DNA of 64,000 bases, from assembly GCA_000818945.1 (NCBI GenBank), contig KN805374.1, forward strand, positions 396,530 through 460,529, read 5' to 3'. Made by a program: the position numbers and the translations under genes. Position 1 is the first letter of the stretch; each line of letters begins with the position of its first letter. The DNA is from Schizochytrium sp. CCTCC M209059. Its lineage: Eukaryota > Sar > Bigyra > Thraustochytrida > Thraustochytriidae. Below are positions 37,783-50,000 of this stretch, in pieces. The notes under the pieces are model-generated. The model worked only from the letters and a program-made list of their open reading frames with translations. It made no database searches and was not told the origin of the DNA.

Positions 37783-38856
37783 ATGCTTGAGCGCGCAGGA
37801 CCCGCGCTCGACGGGTGGCGCGGCAAGAGGGCCGTCGAGGGCGCAGCTTTCTCTGGAGACGGAGCTTATCTCGTGAGCGTGAGCTCCAAGCTCCAGGGAA
37901 ATGTCTGGGACGGCCAATTGCGGCTCTTCGAGGTGGCTGATGAGAACGCAAATGTGACCTTGAAGACTGGATGCGCCACGGCACTCATGACGAGCCTTTC
38001 AGATGTGCAATGGGTCACCGAAGCCAAAACGGTTGCCACCGCGGCTGATGATGGCAATGTTTACGTTTACTCGATCGACGACGTCGGAGGACTCAAGGAG
38101 TTTTGCTTGCAGCGCACCCTCGCAGACCACGAAGACATTGTCACCTCTCTTGCCGTGAGCCGAGAAACGCGCGTTCTCACGTCCGGATCCTACGATGGAT
38201 CCGTCAAGCGCTGGGACGTCGCGCGACCAGAGGCGCCCATCATCTCACTGACTCCTGAAGATTGGTCTGGCGCCTGGAAACCTCCCATTGTTTGGGACGT
38301 TTCCGATTGCGGAGGCAAGGAAACCCAACTCTTGGCTTCGGCGCACCAAGACGGCTGCGTCCAGCTATGGGATGCGCGTGCACAGCAGCAGCCCATCGAA
38401 TCATTTTCTGCCCCATCGCCCCGCACCGGAGCCTGTTTGTCGCTCAGTTCGAGTGTTTTTGAGACGAGCTATCTTGCCGCTGGATTCGAGTCAGGGCTCG
38501 TGGGTATTCTTGATCTTCGGGCGGGCTTTGTCGATAATGGCGGCAACAAGCGCCACGGCGGCGCGGTGCACCGCGTCGAAACCTTTGTTACTCCCGAAAA
38601 CGGCAAAACGTGCCTCGTGTCTGCCTCAGACGACGGCACGGTGCTTGCTGCACTCACTGCCACGGACGGCGACTCTTCGTCTGTGGCCTCAGCCTCGGCC
38701 TCAGTCCCAGATGAGCGTAGCCACGGAGACTATGCCCGTGCGCTCGCAATTCGCCCACTTGGGGACCGGGCAAATCAGCATGTTGTCTCTGGGGGCTGGG
38801 ATGGACTTTTGCAGCCCTACATGTGGGTCGAGAGCGACAAGGTCGTCACTATTTGA
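37783..38856 (+). CDS. WDR77: WD40 protein, WDR77/MEP50-like (candidate PRMT5 cofactor)
   Basis: This 357-residue protein starts at a true ATG and contains about six WD40 blades. The N-terminal pattern VEGAAFSGDGAYLVSVSS then GNVWDGQLRLFEV resembles MEP50, where a Trp-x-Gly-x-Leu-x-Leu-Phe segment occupies the same place. DHEDIVTSLAVS and SGSYDGSVKRWDVA match the following blades, and a later blade has ASAHQDGCVQLWDAR. In animals MEP50 binds the arginine methyltransferase PRMT5 to form the methylosome, which methylates Sm and histone tails. The assignment to MEP50 over other WD40 proteins rests on the first two blades. A 5' exon upstream is possible. Confidence 0.7.
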   Translation: MLERAGPALDGWRGKRAVEGAAFSGDGAYLVSVSSKLQGNVWDGQLRLFEVADENANVTLKTGCATALMTSLSDVQWVTEAKTVATAADDGNVYVYSIDDVGGLKEFCLQRTLADHEDIVTSLAVSRETRVLTSGSYDGSVKRWDVARPEAPIISLTPEDWSGAWKPPIVWDVSDCGGKETQLLASAHQDGCVQLWDARAQQQPIESFSAPSPRTGACLSLSSSVFETSYLAAGFESGLVGILDLRAGFVDNGGNKRHGGAVHRVETFVTPENGKTCLVSASDDGTVLAALTATDGDSSSVASASASVPDERSHGDYARALAIRPLGDRANQHVVSGGWDGLLQPYMWVESDKVVTI

Positions 38857-39353
38857 AGACAGTTGCGAGGATACAGAGCAGCGAATCCATTGGTAATAAC
38901 GGCAAGCTGTGCACAAACGGCAAACATTGCATTTCATCAATAGCTGAGCAAGGGCCAATGAGGGAAAATATGCTGCGTTCACTGCTGCTGCCTGCAAGCA
39001 GTATATTGCTGCCGCGCGAAAAAGATTAGCGCTGCGGGAGCTTGCGCGAAAAATCTTGCACGCGGAAAGTATCTTGCACAAGTGACAATCTTGTACGGGA
39101 AAGGGATATTTTATGAATGAGAAAGCGAACTTGCACAGAAATCCGGCTCACTCAAACGCATGCGTACAAGACACGAGAACCATCTCCTGCCCACCCCGCC
39201 CCTCCCTCCCCTCCCGTGTTGATAAGAATGAAAAAAAAAAGGAAAACATTTAAAAACGAAGCAAACGATGTCGAACCATGTCAAATCTAGTCTTAGCAAT
39301 ACTTCCACACTCGCCCATGAAACAACAAGTAATGGGTTTTTGAATGCTTACAA
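38857..39353. other. Convergent intergenic region
   Basis: Between the stops of the WD40 and MRD1 genes. AATCTTGCAC-type short repeats (39047-39090) are seen. No gene. Confidence 0.55.
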
Positions 39354-41699
39354 TTAACCCTGAATAGCTTTGGCTGCCTTTTCTCGCATGGCGTCCATGC
39401 TCGTGTTATCCTCAGCCCACTCGAGCACAAGGTGCCTTCCGTAAAAGTGGGTATTGGTGAGCGCAGCAAAAGCAGTGCGCGCCTCCTGATGTGTGACGAA
39501 ATCCACAAAAGCGAATCCGCGATGAGATCCATCCGGCTTCTTGGGAATACGAATCGAGTTGACCTGGCCATACGCGGAGACCAGCTGGCGCAACTCTTTG
39601 CGGTTGGCCTCGAATGCCAAGTTGCGAACAATGATCTTGGTGGCCTCCTCCGCACTCTTGGCATCGGCGTGCACCAGCGTCGGCTTCGAAGACTGTTTAC
39701 GTCCCGCGCCGCGAGGAGCAGCTGCTGCGCTCAAGTCCACAGCGCGCTTGGAAATACTGATCTCGAGCTCGTGGTCGTCGAGACGCTGGCCACGTGCCTT
39801 GCGCAACGCCTTGCGACACGACTTGTCGTCCTTGAACTCGACAAAACCGAAGCCCATCGACAGCTCGTCGCGACCATTCTTGCGCGGAATCGACACATGG
39901 ATAATGTTTCCCTTGCCAACAATCTTTTCAAAGAATTGCTGCAAGCTCGCCTCGCGCGTGTCAAAGTTCAAATTCTTCACAAACAGCGTATGCCGATCCT
40001 CCACCTTTTGGTCGTCGCTAATGGGCACAATTCCAGTTGGCTCTGTTTCTGCGTTCTCGCCAGCATCGGCCTCGGCCTCCTTGGCAGCCTTCTCGGCCGC
40101 GGCAGCAGACTTGATTGCCGCTTCGGCATCGGCCGCGGCAGCGCGTTTGCGAGCAAGACCTTCCTCATCGAGCACATTGGCAGGAGCCCATTCGAGATAA
40201 ATGGGGACGCGCTTGTAGCGCTTGTACGCCATACCACTAAAGGCGCGCTTCGCGTTCTTGGGTTCAAAGAACTGTACCAGAGCCATAGTTTTCGAGGGAG
40301 GCAGAACAAACTTCTCTACATCTCCAAACCGCGCGAACATTTGACGCAACTGAGACTTATCTGTCTCCGCGGGAAGGTTCTTGACCAAAAAGGTATCCTT
40401 GCTACGCTTCACGCTTGCCGGATCGCGCACGCCCTGCTCGAGCAAGTCCACGTCCACGCCCTCGTCTGCAAGAAAGGCCTTGGTTTCCGCAATGACGCGC
40501 GTCTCACTCAGGGCCATGCGCACAGCGGCACTGGTCTTGTCACCCTCATCACCGCCCAAAAGAAGATCGCCCTTGCTCACACCGAGATCGTCTGCCACAG
40601 CGCCCACTGCAGCATCACCTCGTACAAAGAGAGCGTTCCAGCTGCGCGAGTCAGAAGCCTGCTCCTTACGCTCCGCCTCCTTCTTCGCCTTAAACGAAGT
40701 TGGCTTCCCGTTATCGCCGGCCCCATTTGCCTCACCGCTCTTTTCCTTTTCCTCCTTTTCCAGCGCGGGCATTACATGCAAAAGACGGCCTTGAAAAATT
40801 TGCATGTCCATCTTTCCAATCGCTGTCACGGCGTTCTCGGGAATCATAAAGGTTACGTATCCAAAGCCGCGCGAGCGTCCGCTGTCATCCTTGGGAATGT
40901 GCGTTTCAGCAAGCTTGCCAAATCGCGAAAAGGCTGCATCCAGGTCCTCCTCAGTGGCATCAAAGCACAAGTTTCGCACAAAAAGGCGTCCGGATTCTGC
41001 CGCAACAGCAACCGAAGGCGCCGCGCGTGCTCCATCGTCGTCTGAGGGCTTACCCATTGTAGAATTCTTGACGTCTTTGTCTTCGTCCTCCTTGTCCTTG
41101 CCGCTCTTTTGTTTCTCTGTAGTCGCCTGATTGTCGCTGCTGCCATTCGTCTCGTGGTCATCGTCATCGTCATCGTCGTCCTCTTCCTCCTCCGCTGCCC
41201 CGGGGTTGTTATTATCCTCGTCGGCCCAGAACTGTTGCTGCCTTCGGGGCTGCATGAGTTTAAGGAATTCTGCGAGCTTCTTGTCCTCGGGCTGGCCGTT
41301 CTTCCGCTTCTTCTTGTTGCTGGTTGTGTCCGCGTCGACGGTGCCGCCGCTGGCATCGGCGCCACTCTCCGCGGCATCGCGGGCCCGCTTGCCGTGCTTT
41401 CGATCGAGGCGTTTGTCGCCGTATGGGAGAGCAAAGTCGATGGAGAGTCTGCACGTATCAAAGTATGACTTGTTAAAGTACTTGAGCGCCTTGCTGGCGT
41501 CATCGACCGTCCTGAACCCGACAAAGGCCACCTGACGCGGCACGCCCGCGGCCGTCTTGAGCACCTTGGCGTCCGTCACCTCGGCGCCACGCGCCGCGAA
41601 GAACTCCTTCACGCGGCTCTCCGACACGTACTTGGGCACGTTCTTCACGCAGAGCCGCGAGCTCGGCTCTCGCGCCGCGCCGCCATCCTGTCGCACCAT
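39354..41699 (-). CDS. MRD1: Multiple RNA-binding domain protein MRD1/RBM19, five RRMs
   Basis: The ATG at 41699 gives 781 residues; the frame continues upstream to a non-ATG codon through low complexity. Five RRMs are visible: about 15-95 (SRLCVKNVPKYV), 237-310 (GRLFVRNLCF ... RGFGYVTF), 435-505 (DTFLVKNLPAET), 569-650 (HTLFVKNLNF ... GFGFVEF) and 684-765 (KIIVRNLAFEAN ... RGFAFVDF). The highly conserved last two RRMs and the acidic linker after RRM1 match the yeast Mrd1 layout (five RRMs; animal RBM19 has six). Family role: an essential nucleolar factor of the 90S pre-ribosome needed for 18S rRNA release. A 537-residue antisense frame (39432-41045) is a shadow. Confidence 0.93.
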   Translation of the reverse strand: MVRQDGGAAREPSSRLCVKNVPKYVSESRVKEFFAARGAEVTDAKVLKTAAGVPRQVAFVGFRTVDDASKALKYFNKSYFDTCRLSIDFALPYGDKRLDRKHGKRARDAAESGADASGGTVDADTTSNKKKRKNGQPEDKKLAEFLKLMQPRRQQQFWADEDNNNPGAAEEEEDDDDDDDDHETNGSSDNQATTEKQKSGKDKEDEDKDVKNSTMGKPSDDDGARAAPSVAVAAESGRLFVRNLCFDATEEDLDAAFSRFGKLAETHIPKDDSGRSRGFGYVTFMIPENAVTAIGKMDMQIFQGRLLHVMPALEKEEKEKSGEANGAGDNGKPTSFKAKKEAERKEQASDSRSWNALFVRGDAAVGAVADDLGVSKGDLLLGGDEGDKTSAAVRMALSETRVIAETKAFLADEGVDVDLLEQGVRDPASVKRSKDTFLVKNLPAETDKSQLRQMFARFGDVEKFVLPPSKTMALVQFFEPKNAKRAFSGMAYKRYKRVPIYLEWAPANVLDEEGLARKRAAAADAEAAIKSAAAAEKAAKEAEADAGENAETEPTGIVPISDDQKVEDRHTLFVKNLNFDTREASLQQFFEKIVGKGNIIHVSIPRKNGRDELSMGFGFVEFKDDKSCRKALRKARGQRLDDHELEISISKRAVDLSAAAAPRGAGRKQSSKPTLVHADAKSAEEATKIIVRNLAFEANRKELRQLVSAYGQVNSIRIPKKPDGSHRGFAFVDFVTHQEARTAFAALTNTHFYGRHLVLEWAEDNTSMDAMREKAAKAIQG

Positions 41700-42099
41700 T
41701 GCGCTCGTGCAACGTAACGCAACGCCACGCAACGCCTCGCAACGCGAGCTCGGGCGTCGTCTCCGTCGTCGCCGCCGCCACCAGAACTGGGTCTGACTGG
41801 CCAATGAGGAGTCCCGGCCTTTCATCTGCGTTCCGTCTCGTTCCTTTGCGCAACGCCTTTTTGCGCAACGCATTTGTTTTCTTTCTTCTTTCTTTTCCAG
41901 CCAATATATTATTTCTTCCCTTTCACAACGGATCGTCGGCGCGGCTTGGCACTGGGTATGTGTGCACAATATGAGCGCGCGCGCGGAGCGAGGAAGCTTG
42001 GATTTTTGTGGCGAGTGTTACGCTTGTCGGTGAACCGGACGAACGACAGGTCCGACTTGATTTGCTTCTGCGATTCTGTATTTCGATTGGGGCTAGACG
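41700..42099. other. Divergent promoter between MRD1 and the acidic protein gene
   Basis: Four hundred bases with AACGCAACGC-type repeats (41712-41750 and 41848-41872) and no gene. Confidence 0.55.
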
Positions 42100-43731
42100 A
42101 TGGAGACGTATTGCGAGAACAACCTCGAGGCCGCTTTTGAGAAGTGGTCGCAAAAGAGCGACTATCTTTCGATCGAAGATCTCGAGTGCGTCCTTGCTGA
42201 TCTCCCGAAAAATAAGAGGTTTCGTACCTGGCTTCCGATGGCAGCAACCATGGTCCAGGACGCTATTCAGCGAGGCGATGTGGATCCAAAAAGGGGCATC
42301 AAACGCGACGCCTTCTTCGCACTCATGACTCACTATTTCAAGTGCGCCAAAAACGAAATGGCCGAATCCCGGCCCCTCACGCAGAGCTCAAAGTCTTCAG
42401 AAAGTACACACTTCGATATGCACCTTGATCTTGATGCTGCTCAAAAGGAACTCGATGACGCGGCGGGTTCTCCGCGAAAGCCAGAGACCGAAGAAGTAGA
42501 TTCTTCACCCATGCCAGCTGCAAGCAAAAATTTCAGAGTCGGCATTGTGGAGGTCCTTTCATCCGATGACGATGGAGACGATGGAGATGAAGAGCATGAC
42601 CAAGACGATCTTCCCTCCATCCACTCCACAAGTAGCGCAGTAAATCACGATGTGCACGATCCATCTATCCAAACTGAAGATATTCAAGAGGTTGAGAATG
42701 ATGGCAAGACGGAATGCGCAGCCTCACATGAAGCGAATCCAGCATCGCAAGACAATAATATATATGTCGAAAGCGAAAGTGCTGGTGTTCAATGTGAAAC
42801 CAAGTCCGTGATTGGTGACGAAAGAACTCATGGAATCGAAGCAACGGATGCCATGAAGAAAACGCAGGCAAGCAGCGAGAGCATGTCTACGGAAGAGGAA
42901 TTTCAAGAAGAAGAAGGCGATGAGAGTAAGCGGATGATGCTTCAAGATGACGATGCGCCAACAAAGAAAGAAACCACACCGGAAGAGAAGGACGACGACG
43001 AGGAGGAGGAGGAGGAGGAGGAGGAGGAGGACAAGAATAAAATATCTGCTGATGAAAGTCATAGCTCCGATGACACTGAAGTCGGCGATGAAAATCAAAA
43101 GATCTCGCGAGAGAATGAAGTACTTCCCGCGTCATCATCTTCGCAGACTGGGGCCAAAGAGGAACATAAACAGGAGGAAGAGAAGGAAGAGAAAACCAGC
43201 CGTAAAACGGAAAAAGAAGTTCCTCGCTCCACGTTTGCCATGACAATGCCCGAGCAAGGTGAGAACCGTGCACTTGCACAAGAGACTAGCAACGAACGTT
43301 CAATGTCAGCAAGGAGAACGAATACACAAGACGATTCAGCTCTCTCCAAGAAAGACCAGGATGATCATGAAAGCAAGAAAGACTACAACAAAGCCGAATC
43401 GACTCTCAAGTCTCTTGCTGACCAGCTACAAGACGTGAAGCTTCGACACGTGGAGAAAACTGAAAAGTCCGAAGTAAAGAGAGATCTCGCGCCGCATCTG
43501 CGTGAAATTGAGGCGATGCAGGACAAGAAGGTCGAACAAGTGAAGGATGACAAGAAGAAAAAGAAGAAGAAACCTTGCAAGACCAAAGATACTGAACACC
43601 TGATTGCGAAGAACCGTGAACTGCGAACAATGCTAGCTGTCGCGCGTCTCGATCTTTCCAAGGCTCTCGAAGAGATAGAATATTGGAGAATTCGCGCTGA
43701 AGCCCTTCAGCGTTGCTTGCAGTCTGACTGA
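42100..43731 (+). CDS. Acidic protein with N-terminal helical domain and C-terminal coiled coil, unknown function
   Basis: This 543-residue protein starts at a true ATG. Residues 1-85 are helical and folded-looking (NNLEAAFEKWSQKSDYLSIE; RDAFFALMTHYFKCAKNEM) and could be a degenerate EF-hand-like pair, but no canonical Ca-binding loop is present. Residues about 100-440 are disordered and very acidic, with poly-Glu. The last 45 residues (HLIAKNRELRTMLAVARLDL ... YWRIRAEALQRCL) form a coiled coil. No family recognised; a scaffold or cytoskeletal protein is likely. Confidence 0.62.
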   Translation: METYCENNLEAAFEKWSQKSDYLSIEDLECVLADLPKNKRFRTWLPMAATMVQDAIQRGDVDPKRGIKRDAFFALMTHYFKCAKNEMAESRPLTQSSKSSESTHFDMHLDLDAAQKELDDAAGSPRKPETEEVDSSPMPAASKNFRVGIVEVLSSDDDGDDGDEEHDQDDLPSIHSTSSAVNHDVHDPSIQTEDIQEVENDGKTECAASHEANPASQDNNIYVESESAGVQCETKSVIGDERTHGIEATDAMKKTQASSESMSTEEEFQEEEGDESKRMMLQDDDAPTKKETTPEEKDDDEEEEEEEEEEDKNKISADESHSSDDTEVGDENQKISRENEVLPASSSSQTGAKEEHKQEEEKEEKTSRKTEKEVPRSTFAMTMPEQGENRALAQETSNERSMSARRTNTQDDSALSKKDQDDHESKKDYNKAESTLKSLADQLQDVKLRHVEKTEKSEVKRDLAPHLREIEAMQDKKVEQVKDDKKKKKKKPCKTKDTEHLIAKNRELRTMLAVARLDLSKALEEIEYWRIRAEALQRCLQSD

Positions 43732-44028
43732 CCCCCGCCCCCCCACAGACACACACACACACACACACACCCCTATACACCAGAAAAAGCTGGCATTTAT
43801 TTTCCTTCAAGAGAGTACAAGGTACACAAAGTGAACTTGAAATGTATTTGCAAGATCATTAATTAGGAAGATTGTGTAAAGAAAGAAAGCCCGACCTTGC
43901 TACCCGACTCGTTTTTCGAAATTACAAAAGACTCGTTTCCAAGAAAACGACGGTGAACGAAAATTGCTGTCCGTCCTCTCTCTCTTCTGTAATAAGATCC
44001 AGATCATCAAAACACAGCAGAATAAAGT
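43732..44028. other. Convergent intergenic region with CA repeat
   Basis: A C-rich run and about 12 CA units (43747-43770) are present. No gene. Confidence 0.7.
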
Positions 44029-47000
44029 TTATGAATTGAGAAATTTCATGCTGACCTTGAGTCGAGTCCCGAGCTGCAAAATGAGGTCGTCTCCACCAGC
44101 AGCCTTGGCTTCGGGCTCGGCCTGCTGCAGACCAAGCCTCTTTTCAAAGTTCGAAACAAGATGCAAAAAGGCAAAAAAGTTGCGCTTCTCAAGTGGACTC
44201 GCCGTCTTCTCGAGCCACTCGCCCACGGAACCCTTGGGCGCAAGCGGAATCTTGCCGTCAGGGACAATCAATCCTTCAGTCCAATCCCCGAAAAACGCCG
44301 ACTCGAGCCCCGAACCGTTCCGATCGAGCAGCTGCATGTTTGAGTTTCTCTGCGCATTTTCGTCGCTTGGTTCTTCCCCCACGGCTGGCGCCCCTGCCAG
44401 CGGCTTGGGACCGAACGCACGCGCGAACTCTACGAAGCTGATCTTCCCATCACGGTCAACATCCACGCGTCGGATGAGCTCTTGTGCTTCTTCCCGGCTC
44501 ACGGGAAAACCAATTTTGAGCATTGCGCTCACCAGCTCGACAGAAGTGATCTTGCCGTCCCCATTGCGATCAAAGAGCTTAAAGCATTCACGCATTCCAG
44601 CACCTTGCTCCGTCATTGACGCCACGAACTGCATAAGCCGTCGTTCAACACCATACACAGCATCGTCTTCGAGCGAGAGGAAGGAAACGAACTGCTTGTA
44701 CGCGAAGCGGTCCTCGCCCTTGAGATCAAATCGTGCGCACAAACAGGCCAAGTCCTCGTGTGTAAGAGCCCAGCCCTGGTTCGATGCAACTTTACGAAGG
44801 CTGCGCTTGCTTACATATCCCTTGCTATTCTTGTCAATGTTTTTGAAGGCCTTGAGGATCGTCGTGTACCCTGTGCGCTTCTGCATCGCCATCTTTCGAA
44901 TTTTATGCCGAATATCGCTTTCCATCTGACCTGCAGATGTAGTCCCCACGAGCGCACCAGATGCACTAAGCGCCCACTGATCACGATCCGAACCACGTGT
45001 GACAAACATGAGAAAGTGTCTGTAGTCCATCTTGTGACCCTTGTGGTCGGTGTCGAGCTTGGCAAGTACCTTTGTGACTTCTTCAGGAGTCAAATCGAAG
45101 CCAAGACTCTCGAGAGCTCGGCTCATTTCCGCATGCGAAACAAATCCGTCCTTGTCCGTGTCAAAGAGCTCAAACGCATCACTGTAGTCGGCGGCTGCGC
45201 CCGAGCTTAGCGCATCAGACACTACGTGTCCAAGCTTGCGCAGAACCTGGAAGACGAGTGGATCTACGCCCTCTTTTTCCATGCGCTCACGTTCTGCGCG
45301 TAGGGCGGCAATACCCTTTTGAATGTCGACGTTCGAGGTAGCACGTTTCCATCCAGGGGCGTCTGCCTTTGTATCGTGATTTCGGCAAAACTCGACGACC
45401 TCCTCGAACTTGATCTTGCCGTTGTCTCCAAGAAAGTTGGCGAGAACTTCAAGCAACGCTGGTTTCTCTGTGCGCTTAATGGACGCCACCTGCGCCAGCA
45501 TGTCTGCAAGTGCCTTGCGCTCCACGCATCCATCGCCGTCCTCTTCCAGCTTTTCACGAATCTGGGCTTCGACATCGTACTCAACCATGGCTCGCTTCAA
45601 ACGTGGGAGAAGCCTTCCCACGCGTGCTGCATGACTTTCATCGTCTTGCGCTCCGCTTGCAGCCTCTTTGCATCCGGTGACCAGATCTCGATAAAAGATC
45701 TTAGACCGCGTCCCGCGACCATACTTGCGGACAAGCTTGGCCTGAAGATTTCCAGAAATCCTCTTACGGATGCCCAGCTTTCCGAGCACCCGCTGCACCT
45801 TGCTTGCTTCTAGGTACCCACGACCATGATTGTCTGCGCGCTCAAATACGGCCTTGAAACGTTTGCGCGTGTCCTTGAGGAGGATCTTGCCGACATAGTT
45901 TTCGAAGTTGCGCACCACCACTCCTCCCGCCAAAGCATCTTCGGCATCAGAGTCCCAATCTTCGTCCCCATCGACGTCACTCTCGGACCACTCGCTTGCA
46001 CTTGGCGACGGGCTTCGCGACGGAAGACGTCTCCGTCTCGGACTGCGACGTATGGTGCTTCGCCTCTCCTTGCCTCTTCGAGGCGAGCTTTGCCGATTCC
46101 GAGAACGTCTCGAATCGGAAGCGCTGTTTGCCTCCGAGTCGTCCTCAGAATCATCCTCGGAGTCGTCGCGAGCTCCGCGTCGGCTACCCCGGCTTCCGCC
46201 CCGCGAACCCGATTGATGGCGCTTGAGAAGCTGGACGAACTCGCGATAGGACAATCGACCGTCCCCATTACGGTCTAGAAGTCTAACCATTGATCGCAGC
46301 TCCACCTTTGTATACTGCAGACCGAGCTTGTCGAGCGCGTGGCCGAGCTCGATCCGACTAATATACCCATCTCCATCCACGTCAAAGGAATCAAAGACTT
46401 CTTGATAGTTGCGCATTGCACCCTTGCGAAAGCCCTTCTTGAAAATTCGTCCAAGCAGAGCCGCAAGTTCCTCGCCGCCCTCGCTTTCCTCGTCAGTTTC
46501 TGTTGCCCTTGCCCCACGTCGAGGACTGCGGCCCCGCGCACCAGCGAGACGACGGATCATACGCGCGTCAACATGTGTCTCCTTATCACCATCGTCATAG
46601 TCAATGTCAAATGTGCCATTGGCTCGTACGCGAACAATCTTGCCCTTGTAGAACTTTGTTTTTCCTTTGAAGCGAGCTTCGACGCGCTCTCCTTGGCGAA
46701 ATCCCCCTTCTTGGTCTTCGGACCCGGACGATGGACTCTCTTGCGGAGACCGCCGCGCGCGGCTGCGGGGCGAGCGAGACCGTGTCGGCGATCGCCGCGA
46801 GGTCTTTGTTCGGATCATGTTCCTCTTGACGCGAAGCTCGCGATCGCCGTCGTCGTAAAGAATGGCGCAAGATCCGTCGCGGTTCATGCGCGTGATCTTG
46901 CCAGGGTAATACTTTTGGCCTCCTCGAAAACGCGCTTCAACACGATCCCCCTCGTGAAGAGCTTCTTCCCTTCTGTTGTCTTCGTCTTCGTCGTCATCGT

Positions 47001-50000
47001 CCTCCGTCTCTGGCTCACGTGTGCGACGCGCTCGCGGGGATTGTGAACGACGGCCACCTTGGTCCAGGAGCTTGATGCTTTCGGGTTTGACGCGACGCTC
47101 AAAGTCCCCGTCATCATATTTGATGTCGCAGGATCCGTCGGGATATGCCCGTTCCACGACACCCTTGTAGAAGCGCTTGCCATTTTTGTACCTTGCTTCG
47201 ACACGGTCACCGCGTTCGGCGGCACGATGTTTGGTACGAGGAGAACGCGCCCCAAGCGTGCGAATATTGCGCTTGACGACATTGCGTTCTTTGTCGCCAT
47301 CGTCGTAGGAAATGTCATAGGTGCCATCCCCATTGACACGAGTAATTTTACCCTTGTACATTTTGGCTCCTCCACGGTATTTCGCCTCCACTCTGCTTCT
47401 CACTTGCAGCTCATCCTCCTCACTACTCGCATCGCCAGGGCTGTCAAGGCTTCGAATTTTCGATGATGGAACCATTCGTTCCACATCCCCGTCGTCATAT
47501 GCAATGTCCGCGGATCCATTGCTATGGACACGTGTAATCTTGCCCTTGTAGTACTTGGCCCCGCCTCGAAATTTGGCCTCTACACGAGATCCTACACGAA
47601 GTGTTGTCCCCGCGCCAGCCTCGTCAACGAGTTTGCGAACGTTTTCAGGATTGATACCCTGCTCGCGGTCGCCATCATCAAAGTTAATGTCAAAGGTTCC
47701 ATCGCGATTCACGCGTGCGACCTTGCCCTTGTAAAACTTTCTTCCCCCTCGGAACCTCGCCTCTACACGATCACCACGCTGAATGTCGCTCGCTTGATCT
47801 TCGTCCGCGCTATCAAAGCCCGCTTTGGCCGCACGGTTTCGGGAAGGAGAAAGTCGTGCGCCGCCGCCTCCATCGAGCGGACGGATTTTGCTTCTTTCAA
47901 CGCGCGTTTCGCGATCACCATCATCGTAGTGGATGGCATAGGTCCCGTCTGGGTTTTTCCGAACAATTTTCCCCTTGTAATAGCGTCTCCCGCCCTTGAA
48001 GAGCGCCTCGACTCTATCTCCACGCGCCAATTCTGGTGACCCTTCGTCCTCCAGATCTGTTTCCGCGCTGGTCGGAGCGTCCTCCAGACTGCGAACGAGG
48101 CTCGCCGGTACTCGAGTTTCCCGATCGCCGTCTACGTAGTGGATGTCATAGGTTTCGTCTGCATGCGCACGAGTGATCTTACCCTTGTACCATTTCCTCC
48201 CGCGGCGGAATCGAGCTTCCACCGTGGTTCCAACGCGCAAGAGGCCGTGTGCTGTGGCTCCAGCCCTGGCTCCAGCCGGAAGTTTTCGAATGTCTTCAGG
48301 ACGAACGCCTTGCTCGCGGTTGCCGTCCGTGTAGGCTATGTTGTATGTGCCATTGGGGTTGGAGCGCATAATCTTTCCTTGAATAAACCTTCTGCCGCCT
48401 TTGTACCTTGCTTCAACTTCGTCGCCTCGTTGAAAGCCGGCATCGGCCTCGCTTTCCTCGGCGCTAATCATACCGTCATTGTCAAGAGCTCGAATAAGCG
48501 AAGCGTCAACCGAACGCTCGCGGTCGCCATCTGCGTAATCAATGGCAAAAGTGCCATCGCGATTGTCGCGAACGATTTTTCCAGCATAGAACTTGCGTCC
48601 CTTGCGGAACTTTGCCTCAACATTTTGTCCGACGCGAAAAGAAGCGCGAGCGCTTGATCTGCCACCTGCTCGAGGGCTTGGCCCGCCCTCATCTGGCTCA
48701 AGAGACCGGACCATGTGGGCCGGGACCTTGAGTTCGCGATCTCCGTCATCATAGCTGATGGCAAAGGAGCCATCGGGATTTGTCCGCATAACTTTGCCCT
48801 TGTACCACTTTGATCCGCCCCGAAAGCGAGCTTCAACTCGGGATCCTCGCTGAAGCTCTTTTTCCACCCCTCGGTGACGACCGAAACGGCCTCTGATGTG
48901 AGGATCCGTATCATCGTCGTCCGTGTCGTCCGCACTAAAGGTGGCCCGCCCACGAGCCTGCCTGCCTCCAGTGCGATTTGACGAGGCCGGAGCACGTCGC
49001 ACAAAGCGAGCCGCAACGCGAGTCTCGCGATCGCCGTCATCATAAGCAATGTCGCAAGCCCCACTTGCGTACACTTTTTCTACGATGCCAGCGTACCACT
49101 TTTTGCCGCGTTTGTAAAGAGCTTCGACACGGTCACCGCGACGCAATGGCCCTTGATCTTCGCTGATCGCCCCTGCATCGTCGCCATCAAGATCGCTGTC
49201 AGCTTGACTGTCGAAGCGCGTTCCACGACGCGAAGGCGAGCGAGATTTGCGTCCAGCGCCGTCCTCGCTGGCCCCAAGGACGCGAATGCTGGCAGGCACA
49301 ACGCGACGTTCAAAGTCTCCATCCACATAGGCGATATCGCACGATCCATCGGGATGAACGCGCTCAACAGTGCCTTTGTAATACTTGCGACCTCCCTTGT
49401 AGCGCGCCTCGACCTTGTCGCCTTCGCGTGGGCCGTCCTGACTATCGAATTGATCATCATTATGATCGTGATCTGCGGCGCCCGAGCTAAGTGCATCGAC
49501 CGTGGGCAAGGCAGCCCGAATAAGCGAAGCGGCGACGCGTGTTTCGGTGTCACCATCATCGTACATAATGTCGTAGGTGCCATCAGGTCGTTTACGCTCG
49601 ATAACTCCAGGAACGTACCTGCGTCCGCGACGCATGCGTGCCTCGATGCGCTGGCCTGGCCGAAAACTCGCCTCTCCATCGCCGACGAGATCTTCTGTGA
49701 ACTTGCCTCGACCGCCGCCAGAACGTTTCTTTTGCGGCGAGTTTCTGCCACTTTGCCCGCTGGCAATTCGGATAGCCTTGACAAAGATGCCGTAGCGCAC
49801 CTTTCCTTGTGTTCCGCCGAGTGACCTCGAGACGTCTTTGAGCACAGAGAACGGAATGCCAAAACGTGCGCGCTCAACATTTCGTTCAAATTCGCGTGCT
49901 GAAATTTTCCCCGTCGCGTCTTGATCGAGCATCTCAAAGTTGTCTTGCAGGTCCGTGATCGTCTTTTCAGTGGTGTTGATATTTCCGAGCATGTCGGCAA

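Noticed and set aside
36985..37917. 310-residue minus-strand frame upstream of the WD40 gene
   Set aside because: Overlaps the WD40 start on the opposite strand; low-complexity Arg/Ala/Ser composition and no motifs.
39432..41045. 537-residue open frame opposite MRD1
   Set aside because: It mirrors the five-RRM gene on the other strand, has no motifs, and is expected where the sense gene uses mostly G/C-ending codons.
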